A DNA stretch of 32,771 bases. It comes from Ruminococcaceae bacterium UBA2719. GTDB taxonomy: Bacteria > Bacillota > Clostridia > Oscillospirales > Acutalibacteraceae. The stretch is taken from NCBI GenBank assembly GCA_002353935.1, contig DEKP01000025.1:1-32771 (forward strand), written 5' to 3'. A program made the position numbers and the translations under genes. A model generated the notes under the pieces. The model was not told the origin of the DNA. It did not search any database and was given only the letters and a program-made list of their open reading frames with translations. Shown in pieces: positions 23,886 through 30,832 of the stretch (positions within the stretch are counted from its first letter, which is position 1; every line of letters begins with the position of its first letter).

Positions 23886-24994
23886 CTTTTATCCTCATTC
23901 TTTAACAAAACATCTACCGAATAGTGCCCAACTACCTTTAGCTTATCGCAATGGCGTTTAATTTCTTCGAGCATCTTTTTGCCGTTTTCGCTGGTCTCGT
24001 CGCCTTCTGCCTCTACATAAAAGTAATATTGCCACGCAAGCTCTTTCATCGGGCGGCTCCTAAGCGCCTTCATATTATAGCCGTATGATCCGATGACATT
24101 AATCGCCTGCGCCAAAGCTCCGGCTACGTTTTTTACGGTAAACATCAAAAGAAATTTATTTGAATCCTTGCTGCCAGAAAAATTGTTGGCTACTCTCGAA
24201 AAAACCGCAAAACGGGTAGAGTTTGTATCGCTCTCGTTGATATCATGATCGAGCACCTCAAGATTATATAGCTTTGCAGTATCTGCCGAGGCTATAGCCG
24301 CCAAAGCTTTGTCGCCTTTTTCGGCAGTCTGTTTTGCAGCGCGTGCAGTGTTGGTCGCTTCTATCGGCTCGAAGCCGTGATCTTTAATATAATTTGCACA
24401 CTGTGACAACGCCTGTGGGTGGCTGATTACATATTTAATGTCGCTTAGCTTCGCGCCGTTTACTCCCAATAAATTGTGAGAAATTTTTAGTGTATAAACC
24501 CCGTTGACATAAAGTGATCCTGAAAACATCAGATCCATCACCTGGCCGACTTCGCCTGCATAAGAATTCTCTATCGGTAAAACACAGCAGTCGCTCTCTC
24601 CCGATACAACGCTATAGTACGCTGACTTAAAATCAGAATAAGCTACAAGACGTGAATATGGAAATATGCGTTTAGCTGCAATATTTGCAAATGCTCCTTC
24701 CACTCCGCTGTAAGAGACTTTTCTGCCCTTTATCAGACCCTCCTGATACTGCTTTGAAAGCTCCATCTCTTGCTGCAAAAAACGTATATAATATGAGCGA
24801 ATACTCTCGTCTGAAATGTACTTGGAATTTTTATCTATCACTGCTTTTTCACGGTCTTTATCAAATATCGGCAGGCCGCATTCTTTTTTGTGCTGTGCAA
24901 CTGTTTCAACCGCCTTCATGCGCTCATAAAACAGCTTTGACATTTGTTTGTCTATTTTATTGATTGTATTTCTAGCGTCATCTAACTTACTCAT
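23882..24994 (-). CDS. pheA: Bifunctional chorismate mutase-prephenate dehydratase (P-protein)
   Basis: A 370-residue protein catalysing chorismate to prephenate to phenylpyruvate. Residues 1 to about 88 are an AroQ-class chorismate mutase (ARNTINKIDKQMSKLFYERM, KKECGLPIFDKDRE). About 92-270 are prephenate dehydratase (VSYSGVEGAFANIAA, VLPIENSYAGEV, SHPQALSQC, and NSTRFAVFSR with the catalytic Thr). About 283-360 form a C-terminal ACT domain (VAGALAQAINVIGSYGYNM, LRSRP) that in the family binds Phe for feedback inhibition. First structural gene of the operon, 34 bases after the attenuator terminator; AAAGAGG is its ribosome site. Confidence 0.95.
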   Translation of the reverse strand: MSKLDDARNTINKIDKQMSKLFYERMKAVETVAQHKKECGLPIFDKDREKAVIDKNSKYISDESIRSYYIRFLQQEMELSKQYQEGLIKGRKVSYSGVEGAFANIAAKRIFPYSRLVAYSDFKSAYYSVVSGESDCCVLPIENSYAGEVGQVMDLMFSGSLYVNGVYTLKISHNLLGVNGAKLSDIKYVISHPQALSQCANYIKDHGFEPIEATNTARAAKQTAEKGDKALAAIASADTAKLYNLEVLDHDINESDTNSTRFAVFSRVANNFSGSKDSNKFLLMFTVKNVAGALAQAINVIGSYGYNMKALRSRPMKELAWQYYFYVEAEGDETSENGKKMLEEIKRHCDKLKVVGHYSVDVLLKNEDKR

Positions 24995-25028
24995 AAAAAC
25001 ACCTCTTTACCGGGTTTGATTATAAATC

Positions 25029-25061
25029 AAAAAAGCGGTCCTGCCCGAAAACAGAACCGCT
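25029..25061 (-). terminator. Attenuator terminator between leader peptide and pheA
   Basis: Arms at 25034-25043 and 25052-25061 form a 10-bp stem on the minus-strand RNA (one position is G-U only in that strand), loop of eight bases, followed by a U tract (plus-strand A's 25029-25034). It ends 34 bases before the pheA ATG. An alternative pairing of nine bases joins 25086-25094 with 25041-25049 and would oppose this hairpin; a further 9-bp perfect hairpin (25081-25089 with 25140-25148) competes with that alternative. This is the layout of a translation-coupled attenuator. Confidence 0.8.
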
Positions 25062-25080
25062 CTCATCTGAAAGTGAACCA

Positions 25081-25194
25081 TTACATTCGGACAGCCTTTG
25101 TATTTTGGGTATAAAAATACCAGCCCGCAAAAAAGCGAACGAATGTAAACATAAAGAAGCTGTTAAGTTTTGATAATATTTTTTCGTTTTTCAC
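25081..25194 (-). CDS. Aromatic-rich leader peptide of the pheA-aro operon
   Basis: A 37-residue frame too short for ordinary gene finding. It starts with GTG at 25194, nine bases after a strong AAAGGAG (plus-strand 25204-25210), and stops at 25081. Between residues 13 and 28 there are seven Phe, two Tyr and one Trp (SFFMFTFVRFF, then WYFY). By analogy with PheL of enterobacteria, the ribosome would stall there when charged aromatic tRNAs are scarce and so prevent the downstream terminator (25029-25061) from forming. Stalling over codons 21-28 would cover or free the hairpin arm at 25140-25148. The peptide itself probably has no other function. Presence of all three aromatic residues suggests a response to Phe mainly, with Tyr/Trp contribution. 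Confidence 0.82.
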   Translation of the reverse strand: MKNEKILSKLNSFFMFTFVRFFAGWYFYTQNTKAVRM

Positions 25195-25239
25195 AACCGT
25201 CGGCTCCTTTACAACTTATTCTTAAAACTTAATGGAATC

Positions 25240-25268
25240 ATAATAACACTTTAAAGTGAAAAAATCAA
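25240..25268 (-). promoter_or_regulatory. Promoter of the aromatic operon with palindromic operator candidate
   Basis: Minus-strand TTGATT (25263-25268), 17 bases, TATTAT (25240-25245), followed about 45 bases later by the leader-peptide start. The spacer contains the perfect 12-bp palindrome CACTTTAAAGTG (25247-25258), a position where a bound dimeric repressor would block RNA polymerase. No terminator was found between plsX and this site, so read-through from the fak-plsX genes is also possible. Confidence 0.6.
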
Positions 25269-25316
25269 TATGTTTTTTTAATTTTCTTAAATTTGACCGC
25301 AACCGCTTTATGCGCG

Positions 25317-26306
25317 TTAATTTTCATCGTTCAATCTCGACTGGGTTTCAACTCTAACGAGCTGGTCAATACAGGCTGTAACAGTATACGCATTAGCACA
25401 TCCGTGCATTTTTATAAGCGGCTTAACCGTTCCCAAAAAAGTCGCTCCGCCGCGGGAATTAAGGTCAAATTTTTCACTTAACCTGTTCAAAATTTCATCA
25501 TACAAAGCATCAGTGTTATCTTTATCTTCATTGTGCTGAGTTTTGATAAGTTTTACCGCCTGCATTGCTGCTTTTCCGGTAGCCTCGATATTTTTAAGCA
25601 GAATATTACCCGAAAAGCCATCGGTGACAACTACTTCCGCCTTATCGGTCAAAATATCAAAGCTCTCAATGTTTCCTATAAAATTCAATTCTGACTTTTC
25701 TATCAATTCATAAGCTTCATTCACAAGAGTCGTGCCCTTGCCTTTCTCCGCTCCGACAGAAAGCAGTCCCACGCGCGGATTCTTGACTCCAAACGCAAGT
25801 CTTGCAAACTCACAGCCCAGCAAGGCAAATTTTAACAAATCGTTCTTGCTGCACGAAAGCGATGCTCCACAATCCAAAAGGCAAACCCATTTGTCTCCTA
25901 TCGTCGGTATAGCCGCCGAAAGTACAGGGGCTTTAACGCCCTTTTTGAGTCCCAGCCTGCACATAGAGCCAACAAAAAGCGCGCCTGTGTTCCCTGCGCT
26001 GAGACCTGCAAAACACTCGTCGTCGCTTTTTAGTCTATCAAGCATCATCGCCATGGACGAATCGTTTCTGCCGTTAAAAATGCAAGTCGGCGGATCGTCA
26101 TTTGATATAGCGTCAAAGCTCTCTATAAATTCAATTCGTTTTATAATATCCGGATCAGCGCTTTTTGTCTGTTCTTCAAAGCTTTCTTTGTTTCCTATAA
26201 TAACCGCGCCGAATTCCTTATACTTATCAAGAGCGCCCAAACAACCTTTTATTATAATCTTGTCCGACGCGTCGGCGCCAAAAGTATCAACTACAATTTT
26301 ACGCAT
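25317..26306 (-). CDS. plsX: Phosphate acyltransferase PlsX
   Basis: A 329-residue enzyme interconverting acyl-ACP and acyl-phosphate for phospholipid synthesis at the membrane face. Motifs: KIVVDTFGADAS (the family usually has DAMGGD), CIFNGRNDSSMAMML, GLSAGNTGALFVGSM, LLDCGASLSC, PRVGLLSVGAEKGKGT, FIGNIESFDIL and VVVTDGFSGNILLKNIEA. The divergent N-terminal motif is notable, but the rest fits. It lies downstream of fakA and two FakB genes, so acyl-phosphate made from imported fatty acids can be used directly. acpP and rnc, often beside plsX, are absent here. Confidence 0.92.
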   Translation of the reverse strand: MRKIVVDTFGADASDKIIIKGCLGALDKYKEFGAVIIGNKESFEEQTKSADPDIIKRIEFIESFDAISNDDPPTCIFNGRNDSSMAMMLDRLKSDDECFAGLSAGNTGALFVGSMCRLGLKKGVKAPVLSAAIPTIGDKWVCLLDCGASLSCSKNDLLKFALLGCEFARLAFGVKNPRVGLLSVGAEKGKGTTLVNEAYELIEKSELNFIGNIESFDILTDKAEVVVTDGFSGNILLKNIEATGKAAMQAVKLIKTQHNEDKDNTDALYDEILNRLSEKFDLNSRGGATFLGTVKPLIKMHGCANAYTVTACIDQLVRVETQSRLNDEN

Positions 26307-26377
26307 TACTATAAATCACCCGATTTATGGATTTTTGCTTTATTATTTCGCTTTTTCAAAGGCAGATTTTTTGCTGT

Positions 26378-28024
26378 TTATTCTACGGCAAAAATATAAT
26401 CGTACACAGGCTGATCGCCTCTTATAAAGCCGCTTTCAAGCATCGGAAATTTTTCTTCCAGCTTTTCTTGAAGAAGCCCGGCCTCATCTTCGTCGACGCC
26501 GTTGCCGTAAAACGCGGTCAACACTTCCTTATCATCAATATCCGGAAGGTTCTCTAACAGCTTAAATATCGCGTTAAACTTATCGCTTGAAGCGGAACGG
26601 ACCGTCTCGTTGTCAAGGCCTATATAATTGCCTTTTTTGATATTTATTCCGTTTAACGTTGTATCCCTTGTCGCGGTTGTAACATAGGCAGAGGTAACGT
26701 TTTTTAGTCCGTATGACATTCCCTCTATCATTTCTTCCACGCTGTCTGCCGAATTATCCATCATCGAAAGCGCCGAGTAGCCTTCGGCTATAGAATGAGT
26801 CGGAATAATCCTGACGTCGCATTTTTTATATATACTTGCCGCCTGTTTTGCTGCCATAATTACGTTCGAATTGTTCGGTAAAACAACAATATGGTCTGCA
26901 TCTATTTCATCAAAGGCTTTTATAAAATCCTCTGTGGACGGATTGTCGGTTTGTCCTCCCGAAATTATCGCGTCAGCCCCTATTCCGGCAAAATATGCAG
27001 AAATTCCATCTCCCGACAGCACTGCCGCTACAGCATACTTTTTATGCTTTTTAGCTTTTTCTTTTTTGTGTAAGATCTCGTTATGCTGCAAAGCCATGTT
27101 CTCAATCTTCAATGTCAAAAACTCACCAAACTTATGAGCATAAGAAAGCACCTGTTCGGGTTTGTACGCATGCACATGGACTTTCACTATATTGTCGTCG
27201 CGTATAGCCACAATGCTGTCACCCATAGACGACAGAGTGTTTATCATTTCGTCCAAGTCAAACTCCTCGCCTCTCGAATCTGAAAACATAAGCTGCAATA
27301 TAAATTCCGTACAATAGCCGTAATCCATTTTGCCGTTGTCTTCGAGCGTATGAGCCTTATTGTCTGAAGTTTTTGTAATATTCAAACTTACATCTGAATT
27401 TTCATCCAATATATTGCCTTCGAGCGCCATTTTCATTCCCTGAAAAACAGCCAAAAATCCGGCTCCTCCGCTATCTACTACACCGGCTTCCTTCAATACC
27501 TCAAGAAGGTTCGGAGTATTCTCAAGCGAGCGCTCCATAGCAAAAACAAGCTTATCAAAACAATCCTCTATTGAACTTATACTGTCTATTCGGTCATTAA
27601 TATATTCATAAGACTCTCGCATAACGGTCAGCATGGTGCCCTCTACAGGTGTTGCAACCGAAGTATACGCCTGATCAACACCCGCCTTCATACCTGCCGC
27701 AAAGTCTTGTAATCCAAGTACTTGTTTAGCTTCAACGCCTTTTGCAAAGCCGCTGATAAACTGAGATAAAATGACCCCTGAATTACCCCTTGCCGAAAAC
27801 AACGCTCCGTGCGCAACTTTTTTCATATATTCTCCGACCGAGCTTTCGGCTTTTATTCCGTCTACTCCTCCACGCATTGTCATGCTCATATTAAGGCCCG
27901 TATCCCCGTCGGGTACGGGAAATACATTTAACTCATCTATCTTTTCTCTGACGGCATAAAGATGGCGATAGCCGTTTTTGAGCATAGTATCAAAAAGCTT
28001 ACAGTCTACGCTTGTGTATCCCAT
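26378..28024 (-). CDS. fakA: Fatty acid kinase catalytic subunit FakA (DAK2/YloV family)
   Basis: A 548-residue kinase that phosphorylates fatty acids held by FakB. The N-terminal DhaL-like domain (1 to about 200) has NVFPVPDGDTGLNMSMTM (Asp39, Asp41, metal/ATP binding), ARGNSGVILSQFISG and DSGGAGFLAVFQG. A middle domain (about 215-325, YGYCTEFILQL and DNIVKVHVH) is typical of YloV, and a C-terminal EDD-like domain (about 330-548, VVLPNNSNVIMAAKQAA, IPTHSIAEGYSAL) contacts FakB. Length is that of the family. One base separates it from the upstream FakB stop, which indicates tight coupling. Confidence 0.94.
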   Translation of the reverse strand: MGYTSVDCKLFDTMLKNGYRHLYAVREKIDELNVFPVPDGDTGLNMSMTMRGGVDGIKAESSVGEYMKKVAHGALFSARGNSGVILSQFISGFAKGVEAKQVLGLQDFAAGMKAGVDQAYTSVATPVEGTMLTVMRESYEYINDRIDSISSIEDCFDKLVFAMERSLENTPNLLEVLKEAGVVDSGGAGFLAVFQGMKMALEGNILDENSDVSLNITKTSDNKAHTLEDNGKMDYGYCTEFILQLMFSDSRGEEFDLDEMINTLSSMGDSIVAIRDDNIVKVHVHAYKPEQVLSYAHKFGEFLTLKIENMALQHNEILHKKEKAKKHKKYAVAAVLSGDGISAYFAGIGADAIISGGQTDNPSTEDFIKAFDEIDADHIVVLPNNSNVIMAAKQAASIYKKCDVRIIPTHSIAEGYSALSMMDNSADSVEEMIEGMSYGLKNVTSAYVTTATRDTTLNGINIKKGNYIGLDNETVRSASSDKFNAIFKLLENLPDIDDKEVLTAFYGNGVDEDEAGLLQEKLEEKFPMLESGFIRGDQPVYDYIFAVE

Positions 28025-28025
28025 A

Positions 28026-28916
28026 TTATTCTCTTCCCTCTATTGTCACTTCTTTCCCAACAATATACGCAGCTACACAGCCGGGTCCTACAGAAGCGCC
28101 GACTATTGTGGTAATAAAGTTAATATAACAATCCTTGAATTTTACCATACTCAGTATTTCATCTCTAAGCTTTTGAGCTTCTTGTATATCGTCGGCATGA
28201 GAAATATATAAGGTCTGATTTTCAGGATCAACTGCTATTTCTTTTATCATCAGCGCCGCTTCGTGTCTGACGTTTTTTGTGCCCTTAACTTTTTTAACCG
28301 CATAGTTTTGACCGATTTTATCGGAAATCAAAATCGGTTTAACCCCGAACAAATTGCCAAAAAATGCGCTCGACGCAGTGACTCTTCCTGCTCTCTTTAA
28401 GTACGACAGGGTGCTGACATAGCCAATTTGATTAACCTTTAGGCGGTTTTTTACAATATAATCTGCAACCTCGTCTATTGTTTTGCCCTCTGATCTTAAA
28501 AGCGAAGCTTTTATTGCAAGATAGCCTTGCCCCAGAGAGCTTATAAGCGAATCTATACATATGATTTTACGATCTTTATACTCTTCTTCAAGTTTATTAG
28601 CCACCGTTTTTGCAATATTAATTGAGCCCGAAAGAGCTGACGAACATGAAATATAAAGTATATCCTTGCCGTCCTCAAGCACTTTTTTAAATTTGGTTTC
28701 ATATTCCGCAGCAGGCACCTGAGTTGTACGAATACGATTTCCCTCACGCATAAAATCATAAAACTCTTTAGGCGAGTGAGACTCCCAGTCAAGAGAAGCT
28801 CTGTACTCCTTTTCATCAAGAATATAGTTCATTGCAACATAATCAATATTATACTTTTCTCTGAGATCCTTACCCAAATCGCAGGTTGAATCCGCAAAAA
28901 TAACAAAGTTATCCAT
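28026..28916 (-). CDS. DegV-family fatty-acid-binding protein (FakB type)
   Basis: A 296-residue DegV protein. Signatures: FADSTCDL near the N-terminus, RTTQVPAAEYE, ISCSSALSGSINIA (fatty-acid carboxylate site), IDSLISSLGQG, LSYLKRAGRVT, GVKPILISDKIG and VGASVGPGCVAAY. FakB subunits bind a fatty acid and hand it to FakA, giving acyl-phosphate. Immediately upstream of fakA, which makes a FakB role likely; which fatty acid it prefers cannot be told. Confidence 0.88.
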   Translation of the reverse strand: MDNFVIFADSTCDLGKDLREKYNIDYVAMNYILDEKEYRASLDWESHSPKEFYDFMREGNRIRTTQVPAAEYETKFKKVLEDGKDILYISCSSALSGSINIAKTVANKLEEEYKDRKIICIDSLISSLGQGYLAIKASLLRSEGKTIDEVADYIVKNRLKVNQIGYVSTLSYLKRAGRVTASSAFFGNLFGVKPILISDKIGQNYAVKKVKGTKNVRHEAALMIKEIAVDPENQTLYISHADDIQEAQKLRDEILSMVKFKDCYINFITTIVGASVGPGCVAAYIVGKEVTIEGRE

Positions 28917-28992
28917 TTCCCTTTACCTTTCCTCAAAATTGTTATTTGTAAAATCAGCTTGACACGCTCTGTTTTGAATTTTGTCTAAAAAT

Positions 28993-29955
28993 TTATTTTA
29001 ATGCTTTTTTATCCAAAGCTTTTACCTCTGCTTCGATTTGTGCCATAATAGCTTTTTCTTCTTTAAGATCCTCGCTTATCGGCTTTCCCCTATAGAACGC
29101 TGCGCAAAGTCCGGGTCCTATAGAAGCTCCGCACGCCATACCTACGGGATTTATAATTACTTCTTTAACCTTAAAACGCTCTTTAATTTTTTGAGCTAAA
29201 AGCTGGGCATATTTTTGGCGCAGAGAATGAGCTACAAATACGATTTGATCCTCGGGATCAACGATCGTTTTTTCCATATATCTCAGCGTCATCTCTATAG
29301 CAGCTTTTTTACCTTTTGCTTTTGTAAGCACCTGTGACAGGCCCTTATGATTAAACTCAGCCATGGGATTTACTCCTACAAGAGTTCCGAAAAACGCCTT
29401 GAAATTAGAGAGTCTTCCGGTTTTTACCAAAAAGAACAGATCGTCTATCATTCCCATTTGATGAACAGTATTCTTGGTTTTTTCTATATAATCAAAAGTT
29501 TCTTCTAGTGAAGCGCCGCTATCGCGCTTTTGACACGCCAAAACAACAATCAAAGCCAGTGCAGTTGAATATCTGAGCGAATCTACGCACAAAATCTTTC
29601 TTTCCGGATACTTTTTTAAAAGCTCTTTTGCTGCCAGTACATTTTCATTATACGAAGAAGACAGTCCGCTCGAAAGAGAAATCGCAAGGATATCCTTGCC
29701 ATCTTTTAGATTTTTTTCAAAAACCTCTGTTATCTCTCCCATCGGAACAGCCGCAGTTTTATATAATATCTTTCTCCCTTTCATAGAAGTATAATATTCC
29801 TCGTCCGACATTTTATTCCAATCAAGGTCAAGCGGCTCGCTGTGTCCGTCAGGGTAATATATTACACCCCTAAGATAGTCTTTGATCCCAAATCGATCTC
29901 TAAGCTCCTTCGACAGATCGCATGATGTATCCGGTATGATTACAAAATCACCCAT
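28993..29955 (-). CDS. Second DegV-family fatty-acid-binding protein (FakB type)
   Basis: A 320-residue paralogue of the 28026 product and first gene of this transcription unit. Signatures: IPDTSCDLSKEL, YKTAAVPMGEI, ISLSSGLSSSYN, VDSLRYSTALAL, VKTGRLSNFKAFFGTLVGVNP, and CGASIGPGLCAAFY. It has an extra Lys/Glu-rich tail of about 25 residues. Two different FakB proteins beside one FakA fit the known pattern in which each FakB prefers different fatty acids. GGAGGA precedes the ATG. Confidence 0.87.
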   Translation of the reverse strand: MGDFVIIPDTSCDLSKELRDRFGIKDYLRGVIYYPDGHSEPLDLDWNKMSDEEYYTSMKGRKILYKTAAVPMGEITEVFEKNLKDGKDILAISLSSGLSSSYNENVLAAKELLKKYPERKILCVDSLRYSTALALIVVLACQKRDSGASLEETFDYIEKTKNTVHQMGMIDDLFFLVKTGRLSNFKAFFGTLVGVNPMAEFNHKGLSQVLTKAKGKKAAIEMTLRYMEKTIVDPEDQIVFVAHSLRQKYAQLLAQKIKERFKVKEVIINPVGMACGASIGPGLCAAFYRGKPISEDLKEEKAIMAQIEAEVKALDKKALK

Positions 29956-30040
29956 TATATTTTCCTCCTTTTATACCGAACATTTATATGTTTTATTGTG
30001 TTTTTAAAAACGGTTTGTTTAACACATAACAACTTTTTGA

Positions 30041-30069
30041 ATTATACCATAACAGCTATTTCTTTTCAA
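30041..30069 (-). promoter_or_regulatory. Promoter of the fakB-fakB-fakA-plsX genes
   Basis: Minus-strand TTGAAA (30064-30069), 17 bases, TATAAT (30041-30046), about 80 bases before the first fakB ATG. No palindromic operator was evident nearby. Confidence 0.75.
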
Positions 30070-30143
30070 CTAAAATAATTTTAAAAACAAATATTGGATT
30101 CTCTGTGTTGTAAATAGGTGTGAACCATTTTAGGTAAAAAATT

Positions 30144-30476
30144 AAGTAACAATATGGTAGAATGTTTTTTGCCTGCCTTTAGAGTGGAGCGTAGAGCAAC
30201 GGAAAAGACGAGCAAAACTAAGTTTTATGCTGCCAACTTCTCCGTTAAAATTTGTTTTTAACTTTTGTATCCTAGAGTTCTCATCGGCTTACGGTTGGTC
30301 CATTCCAAATGTTCTGATAATTTTCTGTTTAACTCATCTACATTTCTGAAGGTTTCCCAATCATAGAAATATCTCTGATTATTTCTGTGCTTCTTGTGTT
30401 AATTCATGAGAAGTAACTTCTTTTCTGGTAAATGTTTTGTGGTAAATTCATTATACCATATTTAGTTGTTACTTCT
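30144..30476. mobile_element. Decayed insertion sequence with inverted ends
   Basis: The left end reads AAGTAACAATATGGTAGAATG (30144-30164, first 20 bases of note) inward on the plus strand. The right end, read inward on the minus strand (30449-30476), gives AGAAGTAACAA, four extra bases, then ATATGGTATAATG, so the two ends are related inverted repeats. Between them lies only the tail of a DDE transposase. The element is about 330 bases, far too short to be active. A separate 10-bp inverted repeat GAGAAGTAAC/GTTACTTCTC (30408-30417, 30468-30477) sits at the right end. Confidence 0.6.
30258..30395 (-). pseudogene. C-terminal fragment of a DDE/integrase-type transposase
   Basis: A 45-codon open stretch ending in TAA has the look of an rve-fold transposase C-terminus: RYFYDWETFRNVDELN, then HLEWTNRKPMRTLGYKS. 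Functional relatives continue a little beyond the KS. Nothing upstream on the minus strand continues the frame as transposase, so the 5' part is deleted. The IS family was not settled. Confidence 0.65.
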
Positions 30477-30591
30477 CTTTTTTATTGGGTCATATCATTT
30501 CATCACATACATCATTTAAACTGTATAATTATTAGCGGAAAAAAACTGCTATTTTCTTTAAAAAAATAAAAATTAACAGTATATTTATAAG

Positions 30592-30620
30592 TTGACAAAA
30601 AATACAATTATTAGTATAAT
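30592..30620 (+). promoter_or_regulatory. Promoter of the V8-like serine protease
   Basis: A consensus TTGACA (30592-30597), 17 bases, TATAAT (30615-30620). It implies a leader of about 205 bases before the ATG at 30833. Confidence 0.85.
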
Positions 30621-30832
30621 GTGTATACTAGATAATAGCCATATTTTTTAAATAAAATAACAAGTTTTTATAGAATATACATAGTAATGTATTTCAAATT
30701 AAAGTTTTTATAACCAGATGATAATCGCGACAAACATTCAATGAAAGGAGGCTTATCACACTATTTTTAAATTTTGAGCAGATATTTATAAAACTAAATC
30801 AAAAAATTTTTAGGAGAAATGGAGATTTTAAC
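30621..30832 (+). other. Long AT-rich mRNA leader with an orphan Shine-Dalgarno
   Basis: The leader contains GAAAGGAGG at 30743-30751, a full match to the 16S anti-Shine-Dalgarno, about 80 bases before the real start, with no start codon at a useful distance after it. The real ribosome site is AGGAG at 30812-30816 or GGAG at 30821-30824. Orphan sites of this type (STAB-SD, as in Bacillus cry3A) protect mRNA 5' ends by holding a ribosome; that role is inferred here. Confidence 0.5.

Noticed and set aside
25029..25230. T-box riboswitch before pheA
   Set aside because: No T-box antiterminator sequence (AGGGTGGTACCGCG-like) or specifier-loop layout was found; the aromatic-rich leader peptide explains the region better.
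30408..30477. Small MITE bounded by GAGAAGTAAC/GTTACTTCTC
   Set aside because: Its right arm coincides with the end of the decayed IS, so an independent 70-bp element is not needed to explain it.
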